DNA of 64,000 bases from NCBI RefSeq assembly GCF_030445035.2, contig NC_080690.1:33134796-33198795 (forward strand), given 5' to 3'. Each line of letters begins with the position of its first letter. Position 1 is the stretch's first letter. The position numbers and the translations under genes are program-made. The stretch comes from Dasypus novemcinctus (Eukaryota; Chordata; Mammalia; Cingulata; Dasypodidae). Below, in pieces: positions 13,001 to 25,000 of this stretch. The notes below the pieces were generated by a model. It was not told the origin of the DNA and made no database searches. It saw nothing but the letters and a program-made list of their open reading frames with translations.

Positions 13001-16000
13001 CCCGGGATGGAAACATGGGCGTGGGTCAGGTCAGCAGACGGGCCTGGCTCCCGGTTCCACCAAGCAGGGGCGGGGCTGAGGCCCTCCCGCCAGGCCCGTG
13101 ACTCAGTTTCTCTGGCTGATGAGCAGCTCAGGCCTGAAGTGGGGTGAGGGGGGTTGTTGCACAAGCCCAGCCTGGGCCCCTCCTCGGCCCTGGGGTTTCG
13201 GCCTGGCCGCTGACTCAGGAACGTGCACGCTGTCCTGCCGGCCATTACGCGAGTGTTTATTGAGTATCTACTGCGTCGGTGCCTCCCCTCGTGGGTTTCC
13301 AGACGTGGTCAGCCATGGCAGACCCAGCGCTGTGGTGCGTGCGTGAAGGGGGCGCTACACGGCGTGCTGCCGGGGGTCTCCCAGCAGGACCCCCGCTGCC
13401 CCGCCTCCCTCTGGTCTCCCACTCCCTGCTCTCCCCCCTCGGAGCTCCTGCCTCCCTTCCATGGTTTCTCTGACCCCTGCAGGTGTCCTCCAGGTGTGTC
13501 CACTTATCCCTGGTATTTTGCCTGTTTTCCTTAACTCCGAGAGACCTGCCCATTCCCCTGAAGCTCCCCCGAAGCAGAGCCCTCGGGGTGGAGGGAGAGG
13601 GGCTCCCTCCCCGCAGCTCGCTTTCTTATTTCCCAGCCCCCAGTGGAGCTGCCCCCAGGGCGCGGTCACCGGCCCGGCTGCTTGGAGCAGGGCGCCCCGT
13701 GGGTCGGTGGGCTGCCTGCCGCCTCCCCCAGCAGAGGTGTCTGGCGTCCTGACCACGGGTGGCTTTTCCCACAGCCTCTTCCCTCTGCCCGCCCCTCCCT
13801 GCCCCAGCCTGCCTCTGGCAGCCACTTCCTTCTGGGGCTCCCCAGAGATTCCAGAAGCACCCAGGGTTCCGACTGTGATGGAAAAAGGGAGCAGAGTCTG
13901 GGCTGCAGCTGGGTGGTGGGCAGGAGCTGACCGCCCCCCCCCAGGCAAACACTGGGAAACCTGCTTCCCTTCCCACTTTACCTTCCCGGCACTGGGGTCT
14001 GCGCAGCCAGAGCAGCGATGGGAGCCGGGGAGGTCAGAGCGCAGCGGCAGCTGGTTCAGGGGCAGCTGTGGACCTTCTTGGGGAGATTTCTGAGGGTGGA
14101 AAGTGGAGGGTGGGGATTCCCTGATCTTTTCAAAAGAAAGTAGACCCACTTATTTCAGGATACGGGGTTTACAAGAGGAATATATATCCTTTGTGGAGAA
14201 TCAAAAACTGAAAAGCACAAAGAATTGGTTGATTGTAAGGCCACAGCCCAGAGACCTCCACTTCTTGTCTTGCATGCACAATTTTGTTTTTTTCTTTGAC
14301 TTCATATATGGATGAGCCTTTCTCCCTATCATTTGGAACTCTTGGTAGGCATAATTTTGATATGTGGTGTGTGTTATATATTTAACCCTTCCCCTGTGCT
14401 GGGTATTCAGGTTATTCCCAACCTCGTGAGTCGGGGATGAAAGGCTGGCTTATGTAAATCCAACCTCACTCCCCCCAGGGTAAGGAATCCAGCCGCCCTA
14501 ACACCAGGCACCTAAAAACAGAAAGGGGATGGGGAGTGGGTAAAGAGGTGGCACCAGCCTCACTGCCCTGCCGAACGAACTTGCTGGCCGTGGGGTGACA
14601 GAGACCCGCTTGGGTCCTGGTGTGTCCGGGCCCAGCCCTGTAGGTCCTGCCGTGAGGGAGCAGTGCTGGTGTCACCGGCCTGGTCTCCGAGGTGGAGCGG
14701 CTCCCAGGGCCCCTTCCTCCCAGCCCTCTCCCAACAGTCGTGGTTTAGCCCAGGGAAATGTGGCCTCTGAGGCCAAGTGCTGCCCACCAAAAGAAATGTC
14801 GTTTGGTGGCATTTCAGCCATGTAAAGCAGGGAGCTTGTGTACACATACTCCCAGGACCCACATGCCTGGCCTCTCTCAAAACATCGCAAGATTTGGGAG
14901 CATGGGGCCTGCGTTCCCACCTGGCCCTGGTCTGTGGGGTCTGCTCAAATTCATTCTGATTGGGGACATCGTGGTCATCTTGTCCGGTCCCACACAGCCC
15001 CTCACCTGCCGGCCGGCCTGTGTCGGTGATGGGCATTGTCACCTGCTATGGTAAGAGCCCTCTGCTTTTGTGGCTGGCACAGGTTAAAACCGTGCCTTAC
15101 GGGGGTCTGACTCCCACCACGCCTTTTCCAAGCTGAGTGTGCTCATCACGGCATGTTCCGCAAGAAACACCCAGCCGTGCTTTGATGACTGCTGGTCAGA
15201 GTCTCGGTCTGCCTTTGGGTTATTTCCCCAGGAGAGGTTCTGGGAAGTGGCCAGTGCAGACCAGGCACTGGGGGTGGCTCGGGAAGGGTCACCATCCTGG
15301 GCTCTGCTGATGGGCCTTGGCTCCTGATGGGATGCACACCCCCTTCTCTCTAACAGCCCTGGCCAGTCACAGCTGTCCTGCGAGACAGAGTGGGGGCCAG
15401 AGTGGACACAGGGACATTCCAGAGGCTGGGCAAGGGCTGACCCAGGTTTTGTAGGGCCTGGAGTTTATGTAATTTGGGAGCTCTTTTTAAGAAAAGAAAT
15501 TCAGAGACTTCTGGGAAGATGGCAGGTTAGAGAGACATGGGATTCACTTTTCTCCCAGAATAATAGCTAGAGGACAAAACAGAGAAAAGTGTACTAGGAT
15601 TTAGGACACCAGGGGAAGGCTGGACACCACCCAGAAGAGAGAGGGGCACAGGGGAAGAATCTTGATGGAAAGGCCATGAGTGGAAGCTGTGACTGCAACT
15701 GCCAGTGCCTGCCCTCACGCTGCGAGCAGTTTTGAATTCTCCGGCTCAGGCCAGTGGCTGCAGACAAAGGGGCCGCAGGGATCCACCTCCCCAGGAAACG
15801 GGAGAGAGAGGGACGCAGCCTAGGGCTGATTCTGACTGTGGCCAACAAATGTGGTCTGCTGGGTCCCACGAGCATTTCCAGGCTGGGGGGGGGGGGCATC
15901 GAGTCCCTGGGGAGCCAGCAAGGGACAAGAGATCCAGCCCCTCAGTCACCCTGCCTGCTGACCTGGGCTGGCTGTTGAGGACTCAGAGCAGAGTGGAATT

Positions 16001-19000
16001 ATTTCCTACCCGGGAGAATGGAGGGGGCGGCTAACAAAGGTTGGAGAACAGCCTCTGAGAAAGTTGGTGTTGGCAGTGAACACACTCCATGGGGCTTTGA
16101 ACTGAGGGCTAAGAGCGCCATCTGCTGGTGGGCCGCGGAAGTGCATGAGAGGAGGCTGAAAATAAGTAAGAAAGACCTTTTTGGGTCTTTACAACCTTCC
16201 TCAGCAAGGTGCTTGCAAGCGGGTCTGCAACCCATTACTGGGTCCATGGCAGATTTGAGCAGCTAATAAGGATAATCCTAAAGACCTAGAACAGGCTGAA
16301 CTAAGAATCAAAGAACAGCAGTAACAGCCTCCCGCCACTAAATCCCTATGAGAGAAATTGAATATCAAAGTAAACTCACCACTATAATCAGATGCCTAGA
16401 CATCAGCAAAAAACAACAAACTATACTAAGAAAGTGGAAGATAAGGGCCAAGCAAAGTCCCAGATGAGACACAGGACTGGAGGCAACTAATCAAAAAGGT
16501 TCATGCAAATCTCGAAAATGAAATTAATGAGTTGAAAGACAAAATGGTTAAAGAGATAAAGGACATCAAGAAGACTATGAGGGAAGCGGATATGGCTCAA
16601 GAGATAGAGCGTCCGCCTACCATGTAGGAGGTCCAAGATTCGAACCCAGAGCCTCCTGGCTTAGGTGGTGAGCTGGCCCACGGGCAGTGCTGCTGCGTGC
16701 AAGGAGTGCCATGCCACGCAGGGGTGTCCCCCACATAGGGGAGCCCCACGTGCAAGGACTGCACCCAGCAAGGAGAGCCGCCCCACGCGAAAAAAGCACA
16801 GCCCACCCAGGAATGGCACTGCACATAGAGAAAGCTGATGCAGCAGGATGACGCAATGAAAAGAGACACAGATTCCCAGTGCCACCGAGAATGCAAGCAG
16901 ATACAGAAGAACACACAGCGAAGGGACACAAGAGAGCAGACCACGGGGGGGGGGGCAGAAGGAGAGAGAAATAAATCTTAAAAAAAAAAAAAAAAGACTA
17001 TGAGAAGCACAAAGAAAATTTGAAAAACCTGAATATAAAAATAACAGCTTATGGGAAAGACTCAATAGGTAAAAAAACAAAACAAAACACACACACATTA
17101 GAGGCATACAACAGCAAACTTAAAATGATAGAAGAAGAAGTGATGCAGAGGACAGAACAGCTGAAATTGGAGAGAACAGAGAAAAGAATGAAAAAGGTGA
17201 GCGGGGGCTCAGAGATTTGAGTGATAACATGAAGCACAACAACATATGTGTCATGGGAGTTCCAGAAAGAAGAGAAGGGAAAAGGGACAGAAAGAGTATT
17301 TGAGGAAATAATGGTTGAAAATTTCTCAACTCTCATGAAAGAAATGCATTTACATACCCAAGAAGTGCAGCTACCCCATTCAGAAAAAATCTGAATAGAC
17401 CTACTCTAAGACACATACTACTCAGCGTGTCAAATGTCAAAGATAAAGAAAAAATTCTGAGAGCAGCAAAGGAGAAGCAAACCATCACATACATGTGTAT
17501 GCCCAGGAAGACTAACTGTGGATTTCTCATCAGAAACCAAGGAGGCGAGAAGACAGTGGTATGACACAATTAGGATACTGAAAGAGAAAAACTGCCAGCT
17601 GAGAATTCTTTTTTTTTTTTAATCTCTCCCCCTTCCCCCCAAATGTCTGCTTTCTGTGTCCATTTGCTGTGTGTTCTTCTGTGTCCACTTGCATTCTTGT
17701 CAGCAGCACCTGGAATCTTGTCTCTTTGTTGCATCATCTTGCTGCATCAGCTTTCCATGTGCATGGCGCCATTCCTGGGCAAGCTGCACTTTTTTTTTGA
17801 GTGGAGCAGCTCTCCTTACGGTGCACAATCCTTGCACATGGGGCTCCCCTATGCAGGGAACATCCCTGCATGGCACGGCACTCCTTGCATGCATCAGCAC
17901 TGTGCATGGGCCAGCTCACCACATGGGTCAGGAGGCCCTGGGTTTGAACCCTGGACCTCCCATGTGGTAGGCAGACGCTCTATCATTTGAGCCAAATCCC
18001 CTTTTCAGTCCAGCAAAATTGTCCTTCAGATATGAAGGTGAGTTTAAAATATTCACAAATAAAAACTAAGAGTTCATAAAAAGAATATGCCTTCACAGGA
18101 AACATTAAAGGGAGCATAACAACCCAAAAGAAAAAGATGGGAGAGAGGCTTGGAGGAGATTGTAGAAGGCAAAAATAGCAGAAAGGATAACCAAAAGAGT
18201 AAAAAGACAGATGAAAATAAGATATGACATATGAAAACCAAAGAATAAAATGGCAGAAATAAATAATGCATTTACAGTAATATCATTGACTGTGAATAGA
18301 TTAAACTCAATCAAAGGATGTAGGCTGGGAAGCAGATGTGGCTCAAGTGATAGAGCTTCTGCCGACCATATGGGAGGACCCAGGTTCGATCTCTGGGGCC
18401 TCCTGGTGAAAAAGAAGAGAAAGCATGCCCACACAGCAAGCCAGTGCCCCTGTGAGTGCACGCGGTGAGCTAGTGCCTATGCAAGTGAGTCACGCAGCAA
18501 GATGATGACGCACCAAAAGAGAGACAAGGGGAGAGTTAAGGTGAAGCACAGCAGAAACCAGGAACTGAAGTGGTGCAATTGACAGAGAACTGTTCTCCAC
18601 ATCAGGAGTCTCCAGGATCAAATCCCAGTGAATCCTAGAGGAGAGAAAATGAGAAGAGAAAACAACACAGATAGCAAAAACAGCAGGGTGGGAGGAGGGG
18701 ACAGGAGGGAAATAAATAAATGTTACCAAAAAAAGAGAAGGATTTAGGCTGACAAAATGGATAAACTATGAGCCATCCATATGCTGCTTACAAGAGACTC
18801 AGCTTACACCATGGATACAAACGGGCTGAAAGTGAAAGGTTGGTAAAAGATACTCCACACAACAGTAACCAGAAAAGAACAGGGGTAGCTCCACTAGTAT
18901 CGGAGAAAACAGAATTTAAATGCAAAAAAAAGTTATAAGATATACAGAAGACCATTATATATTAATAAAAGGGACAACCAACCAGGAAGAAATAACAGTC

Positions 19001-22000
19001 ATAAATATCTATGCATCTAACCAGGGTGGCCCAAAATACATGAGGCAGACTCTGGCAAACTGAAGGGAGAAATAGACGTCTCTACAATAATAGTTGGAGG
19101 CTTCAACACACCACTTACCTCATTAGATAGAACAATTAGACAGAAGATCAACAAAGAAACAGAGCACTTGAACAATATGATAAATGAGCTAGACCTAATA
19201 GACATAAACAGACGCTGCATCCAAACTCAGCAGGTTATACATTCTTCTCAAGTGCTCATGCGTGGATATTTCTCCAGTGCTCATAGACCACATGTTGGGT
19301 CACAGGGCAGGTCTCAATAAATATAAAAAGATTGAAATTAAACAAAGCACCTTCTCAGATCATAATGGAATGAAATTGGAAATCAGTAATAGACAGGAAA
19401 GGGGAAAATTCACAAATGTGTGGAGGCTAAACAATACCCATAAACAATCAGTGGGTCAAAGAAGAAATTGTAAGAGAAATTACTAAATACATTGAGATGA
19501 TTGAAAATGAGAACATAATTTATCAATTGAGAGTCCAGAAATAAACCCTCACCTCTACGGCCTACTGGTTTTCGACAAACTTACCAAGTCCATGTTGATG
19601 GGACAGAAGAGTCTCTTTAACAAAAGGTGCTGGGAGAATGGAATATTTGTAACCAAAAGAATGAAAGCAGACCCCTATCTCACCCCTTCTACAAGAATCA
19701 GCTCAAAATAGATCAAAGACCTTAATATAAATGCCAGCACATAAAACTGCTGAAGAAAATGTAGGGAGAAAAAAAAAGAGAAAACATAGGGAAATACCTT
19801 CAGTATCTTGTGGTATGTGCTGGTTTCTTGGATCTTACACCCAAAGCATGAACAGCAACAACAACAAAAAATGGGACCTCCTCAAAATTAGCACTTTTGC
19901 ATCTCAAAGGACTTTGTCAAAAGGGTGAAAATGCGGCCAACTCAATGGGAGAGAATATTTGGAAATCACATATCTGATAAGGGCTTAATATCCATAATCT
20001 ATAAATAAATGCTACAACTCAACAATAAATAGGCAAATAAACCAAATAAAAATGGGCAAAAGACTTGAATAGACATTTGTCCAAAGAAGAAATAAAAGTG
20101 GCAAAAAAAGACATGAAATAATGTTCAACATCACTAGTGATTACGGAATTGCAAATCAAAACTGCAGTGAGATATCATTTCACATCTACTATTAAAAAGA
20201 CAGAAAACTACAAGTGTTGGAGAGGATGTGGAGAGATAGGAATGCTTATTCACTGTTGGTAGGAATGCAGAATGGTACAGCCACTGTGGAGGGCTGTTTG
20301 GCAGTTCCTAAAGAAGTTGAATACAGATTTGCCACGTGAGCTGGCAACCCCACTACTGGGTATATACCCAGAAGAACTGAGAACAGTGACGTGAACAGAC
20401 ATCTGCACACAGACGGTCATAGTGGTGTTACTCACAGTTGCCTAAAGATGGAAACCACCCAGGTGTCCGTCAGCTGAGGAATGGATAAACAAACTGTGTT
20501 GTATACGTAAGATGGGATATTATGCAGCTGTAAGAAGAAATGAAGTAATGAAGCACTTGACAACATGGATGAGCCTGGAGGACATTATGTTGAGTGACGC
20601 AAAACAGACACAAAAGGACAAATACAGTATGATTGTGCTACTATGAACTAAATATATTGTATAAACTCGTGGAGTTAACTAGAATATAGGTCATCAGAAA
20701 ACAGAATGAGGTTAGCGAATGGAAAGCTGAGGGTTAACCTGTGCAGAATTGGTAAAAAGGTTGGTTGTTAATCTTTGGAAATGACTGGAAATGGTGAAAA
20801 CATCATAGTGTTTGTCACTACCCATGCAATTATATGGGTATGACAGTGGTTGAAAGGGAAAGTCAAAGGTCTTGTATATCACTAGAAGGAAAGCTAAAAA
20901 ATGTAACATGGGAATGCATAAGTCATTATGCTCAGCGAAAGAAACCAGACACAAAGTACTACATATTGCATGATTCCATTTCTATAAAATGTAAATATAA
21001 ATCAATTTATAAAGATGGGATTAGATGAGTAGTTTTGTAGGTCTGGGGAGGAATAGCGGGATTGAGAGGCGACGGCTGAGCGGTGTGGAGCTTTTCTTTT
21101 TGGAGTACTGAATTTGCTGTAAAATTTTTTGCGGTGATGAATGCCCAGCACTGATGGTAATAAAAGCCATTGACTGTATACTTCGGATGGATGGTATGTT
21201 ATGTGAATATATCTCAAGGTAACTGCCTTTAAAAAAAAAAAAAAAGCAAACTGAAAACAAAACACATATACCCGAAGATTTCAAAATTACAAGCCCAAAG
21301 GTAGGTGCAGGGCCCTGGCAAAGGGGCTCGTGCAGGTGAGGGCCCCCAGGCTACAGCTTTCTGAGGCCTGCGGCGGGTTGCTCCTGGGTGGCCTGGGGGT
21401 GGGGGTACGGCCGGGGAAGGGGTTCCTTCTGTTGCACTTGCTCTCCAGACTTTCCTGAAGAGCCCTGGCCTGGCTGGGTCCTGCGGGTGGGCCAGGGTGC
21501 TCGTGGCTGTTGGCTGCAGGCCAGGTCTCTCTTACCTGATGCTTGAACCCGGGGAAGGTCAAGGGTCGTGGGGCCTCGGGAAGCCACTGTCTGGAGTGAG
21601 CCTGGGCGTGGGCTGGGGTGAAGAGCCAGGCCCCGGTGACCCTGGCTTTGTGCTGGCAGGTGGAAAGCCTGAAGGAGAAGCTCGTTAGCCAGGCCCAGGA
21701 AGTGAGCCGACTTCGACTGGAGCTGGTGAGCGTCCACGATGCCTCCCTGAGGGGGCAGGGGCTGCCCGGCCCCCCCAGACTGGCCCTCCCCGGTGCAGGG
21801 GTGCGAGCCGCAGCTGCATCCTGGCCGAGCAGCCCGCTGCACCCCCAGAGGTCATGGGACTCGGGGGCTGTGTGTGTGTGAATTCTCCTTTGCTGACGCA
21901 CAATAGGAGTGTGAACTCTTGTGGATAAATATGACTTTTACTTGTTACTTTCACACTAAGGAAAATAGAATGAAGGGGGGGCCCACCGGGAGAGCAGTTC

Positions 22001-25000
22001 CTGCCTTCCCAGCCAACCTGCGCCCTCTCCTCTCTGCCTTTATCTTCATCTCTCTCTCCCTCACCGTCCTTTCTCTTTTTCGCCTGCTCTGTCTTCCTTG
22101 CTGCTACTCCTCTCTCTCTTTCTCCCTTGCTCTTGCTCTCTCTGTCCGTTCTGCCCTGGCCACATGCGCCCCCATGGCTCTCGCTCTCTGCAGGGAGGCA
22201 CCGACTTGGAGAAGCACCGGGACCTGCTGATGGTGGAGAATGAGCAACTGAGGCAGCAGATGAAGCGCTGGGAGGCCGGGCTGCAGGAGCTGCGGGCGGA
22301 GCCGACGGGGACCTGCTCGGGCTGCGAGCACAGCCAGGTGAGCAGGGCAGGGCGCGGCCCCCCACCCCGACCCCGGAGGGCCTACCAGCCCCCCCACCAT
22401 TCCTAACAGCGCCCCCACCCGTCTCCGCCTGCCTGCCGGCGGCTTCCCCACCACCCGCAGGAGAGCGCCCAGCTGCGTGACAAGGTGTCCCAGCTGCAGC
22501 TGGAGGTGGCGGAGAGCAAAGGCATGCTGTCTGAGCTCAACCTGGAGGTGCAGCAGAAGACGGACCGGCTGGCCGAGGTGGAGCTGCGGCTCAAGGACTG
22601 CCTGGCCGAGAAGGCACAGGAGGAGGAGCGGCTGAGCCGGCGCCTGCGCGACAGCCACGAGACCATTGCCAGCCTGCGAGCCCAGGCGCCACCCATCAAG
22701 GTGAGCCCAGGCCAGTGCTGCGCGGGGCCTGAGCCAGCCCGGACTGGGCCGCAGCACGCTCGGTCCCCCTGCACCGAGCCACTGCGCAGGTGTCACCTCC
22801 GCGCTCGGTCTTGCCCACTCCCCTTCTTGCTGTCCAGGGTCAGGCACCCAGTGGGTGTCACACACCACCGTGGGAGCCCCCCACGGGCCAGGGTGGAAGC
22901 AGCTATCTCAGGTTCCGCCCCTGTCTCTGTCCCTCTTGCCTGTTCTGTGTCCCGGCCGGGGCCATCACCAGGCTCATGGCAAGTTTTCACCAAGAAAAGA
23001 TTCCAGGAGGCCCTGGCAGCATCCTGGAAGGCCGGATCTCACAGCTCCCCAGCTTCTTCGGGGGGGGCCCTGGGCGGGACGTTCCCGAGGGTCACCGCCC
23101 CTCACGCCTCCTCCTCTGCCTCCCTCGCAGTATATCATCAAGACGGTGGAGGTGGAGTCGCCCAAGAGCAGGCAGGCGCTCGGCGAGTCCCAGGCCCGGA
23201 ACCAGCACCTGCAGGAGCAGGTGGCCATGCAGAGGCAGGTGCTCAAGGAGATGGAGCAGCAGCTGCAGGGCTCCCAGCAGCTCACAACACAGCTCCGGGC
23301 GCAGGTGCACAGGCCTCGAGGGGGTGCGTGCGTCTGTGCGCGGGGCCTGCGTGCACGCCCCGGGGAGCCAGAGGGGGCTGGAGGAGGGCCGAGGGGCTGG
23401 GGGCCAGAGGCCGCCTCCCGGACAGCAAGGGGTTAAGCTCTCGGGGATCCAGCAGACCTGGGTTTGAGTCCCTCCTCCCTCACTGGCATGAGACCAAGGG
23501 CAAGTTCTAAGTCTCTGTCCCTTTATCTGTGAAACGAGTCTGACTGCAGCACCCACTTCATAGTGGGGACTCGGGGATCTGAGCCCACCGTCCACAAGAG
23601 GCTCTTTGCACAGACTCAGCCCCCAGGTGGGCTGCACTCTTGTCATCACCCCGGGCGTGGCACAGGACCCTGCCTGTGTGGGGACCGGGATGGCGCTGGG
23701 GACCCTGCAGGGAAGTGGTAGCTGCACGGGGCTCGTGGGAGAGAGAAGGCCAGTCTCCCTCTGCTAAGTGTGTCCACGTGCGTGTGCGGGCCGGGGGGCG
23801 GGCCTCTTCCCTGGCCCCCACCCCGGCCCTGAGCCTCCCCCTGGCCACCAGATCTCCATGTACGAGTCAGAGCTGGAGCGGGCGCACGGGCAGATGCTGG
23901 AGGAGATGCAGTCCCTGGAGGAGGACAAGAACCGCGCCATCGAGGAGGCCTTTGCCAGAGCCCAGGTGGAGATGAAGGCCGTGCACGAGAACCTGGCAGG
24001 TGAGCCAGCGCCCGGGGCCGCCTGCCGTCCCCCGCAGCCCCCGCCCCGCCCGCCTCACCCCCCTCGTGGCCCCGCAGGCGTCCGGACCAACCTGCTGACG
24101 CTGCAGCCGGCGCTGCGGACCCTCACCAACGACTACAACGGGCTGAAGCGGCAGGTGCGCGGCTTCCCGCTGCTGCTGCAGGAGGCCCTCCGGAGCGTCA
24201 AGGCCGAGGTGAGCACGGGCGGCCGTGGCCGAGGCGCCCTCGGGCAGACACGGCATCCACCCAGGGTCCCCCTCCAGAGCTCGGACAGAGCCCCCCCAGA
24301 CAACAGCCCCCACTCCCATACTGCCACCCTCAGAGACCCGGTTTGCAAACATCAGCCAGGTGGGGGGCAGGAGCTGGGTGCTTCTCAACCAAACAAACAT
24401 GCTACGTATTCTTGCACCTGTGAGATTTCATTTAGTGTTTGAAGACACACTTGCACAGCCTTGAGTCAACAGCGTCTCTCAAGTGCCTCCTATGTGCCGA
24501 GCCTTTTTATAGCCGTTGGCTCCTTGACTTTGTGTGACAGCTCTGCGGGGTAGGCAGGCTGATATAGTTTGGGAATGTAAAAATAGTTCTTCAAAAAAAT
24601 GATGTCAGCAATACACGGACATGGTGAAATATTCAGATGAATATTTCGGCCTCTCCTGCCGCTGCAGCCCGCTCCCCGAAGGCACCTGCCTCCCAGCAGT
24701 GCCCGAGGGGCATTCTGCATGTGTGGAAGCCCGATCACGTGTCCACACGTGCGGTACACTTCCTTTCACCTGCCTGGGTGTGTGGGTGTGCACTTGGCCA
24801 CCTTTTTCCTTGTGACAGTTCACCTGGAGACCTTTATCTCCCACTTCCTACAGAGCCACCCAATAAATGATTGTCTCCATTTGACAGATGAGAAAATTGA
24901 GGCTCAAAGGAGGCAGGGCAGAGCTGGAATGTGAGTTCAGGCAAATCACGTGGTAGTTAGGTGATGGCACTGCAGGTCGGGGCCGACCGTGGGCTCTTTC

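Larger units (their letters stand above)
15500..21247 (+). mobile_element. L1 retrotransposon, both ends present, internally deleted and interrupted by three SINEs
   Basis: A LINE-1 in the plus direction. A 5' leader (TTCTGGGAAGATGGCAGGTT) is followed by degraded ORF1-like sequence up to about 18.1 kb. ORF2 endonuclease follows at about 18.77-19.52 kb; the recognisable conceptual strings are [19 protein letters not shown] and IDHMLGH. Then the sequence jumps at about 19523-19530 to the far C-terminal part of ORF2 ([10 protein letters not shown]-like, [12 protein letters not shown]-like, LLGIYPEEL) and a 3' UTR ending in 15 A. The whole reverse transcriptase region is missing and frames are broken. 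Confidence 0.85.
7241..21659 (+). other. KIFC3 14.4-kb intron
   Basis: Outside the listed repeats this intron is GC-rich at both ends, and I could not support an exon in it. Known KIFC3 isoforms use alternative first exons, and one could lie here, but no ATG-plus-donor combination stood out. Confidence 0.6.

Noticed and set aside
11715-13101. Two overlapping open frames of 454 and 418 codons with a repeated [12 protein letters not shown]-like peptide
   Set aside because: They are by-products of a 28-bp tandem array inside a KIFC3 intron; the same peptide appears in every frame and there is no supporting splice or start context.
15139-15327. Possible extra KIFC3 first exon in the large intron
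   Set aside because: There is an open frame but no good donor in phase with the 21660 exon, and no recognisable peptide.
16582-16670. Possible tRNA gene (A and B boxes)
   Set aside because: It is the tRNA-derived head of a SINE with target-site duplication and poly(A) tail; the cloverleaf is degenerate and the same head recurs in other copies.
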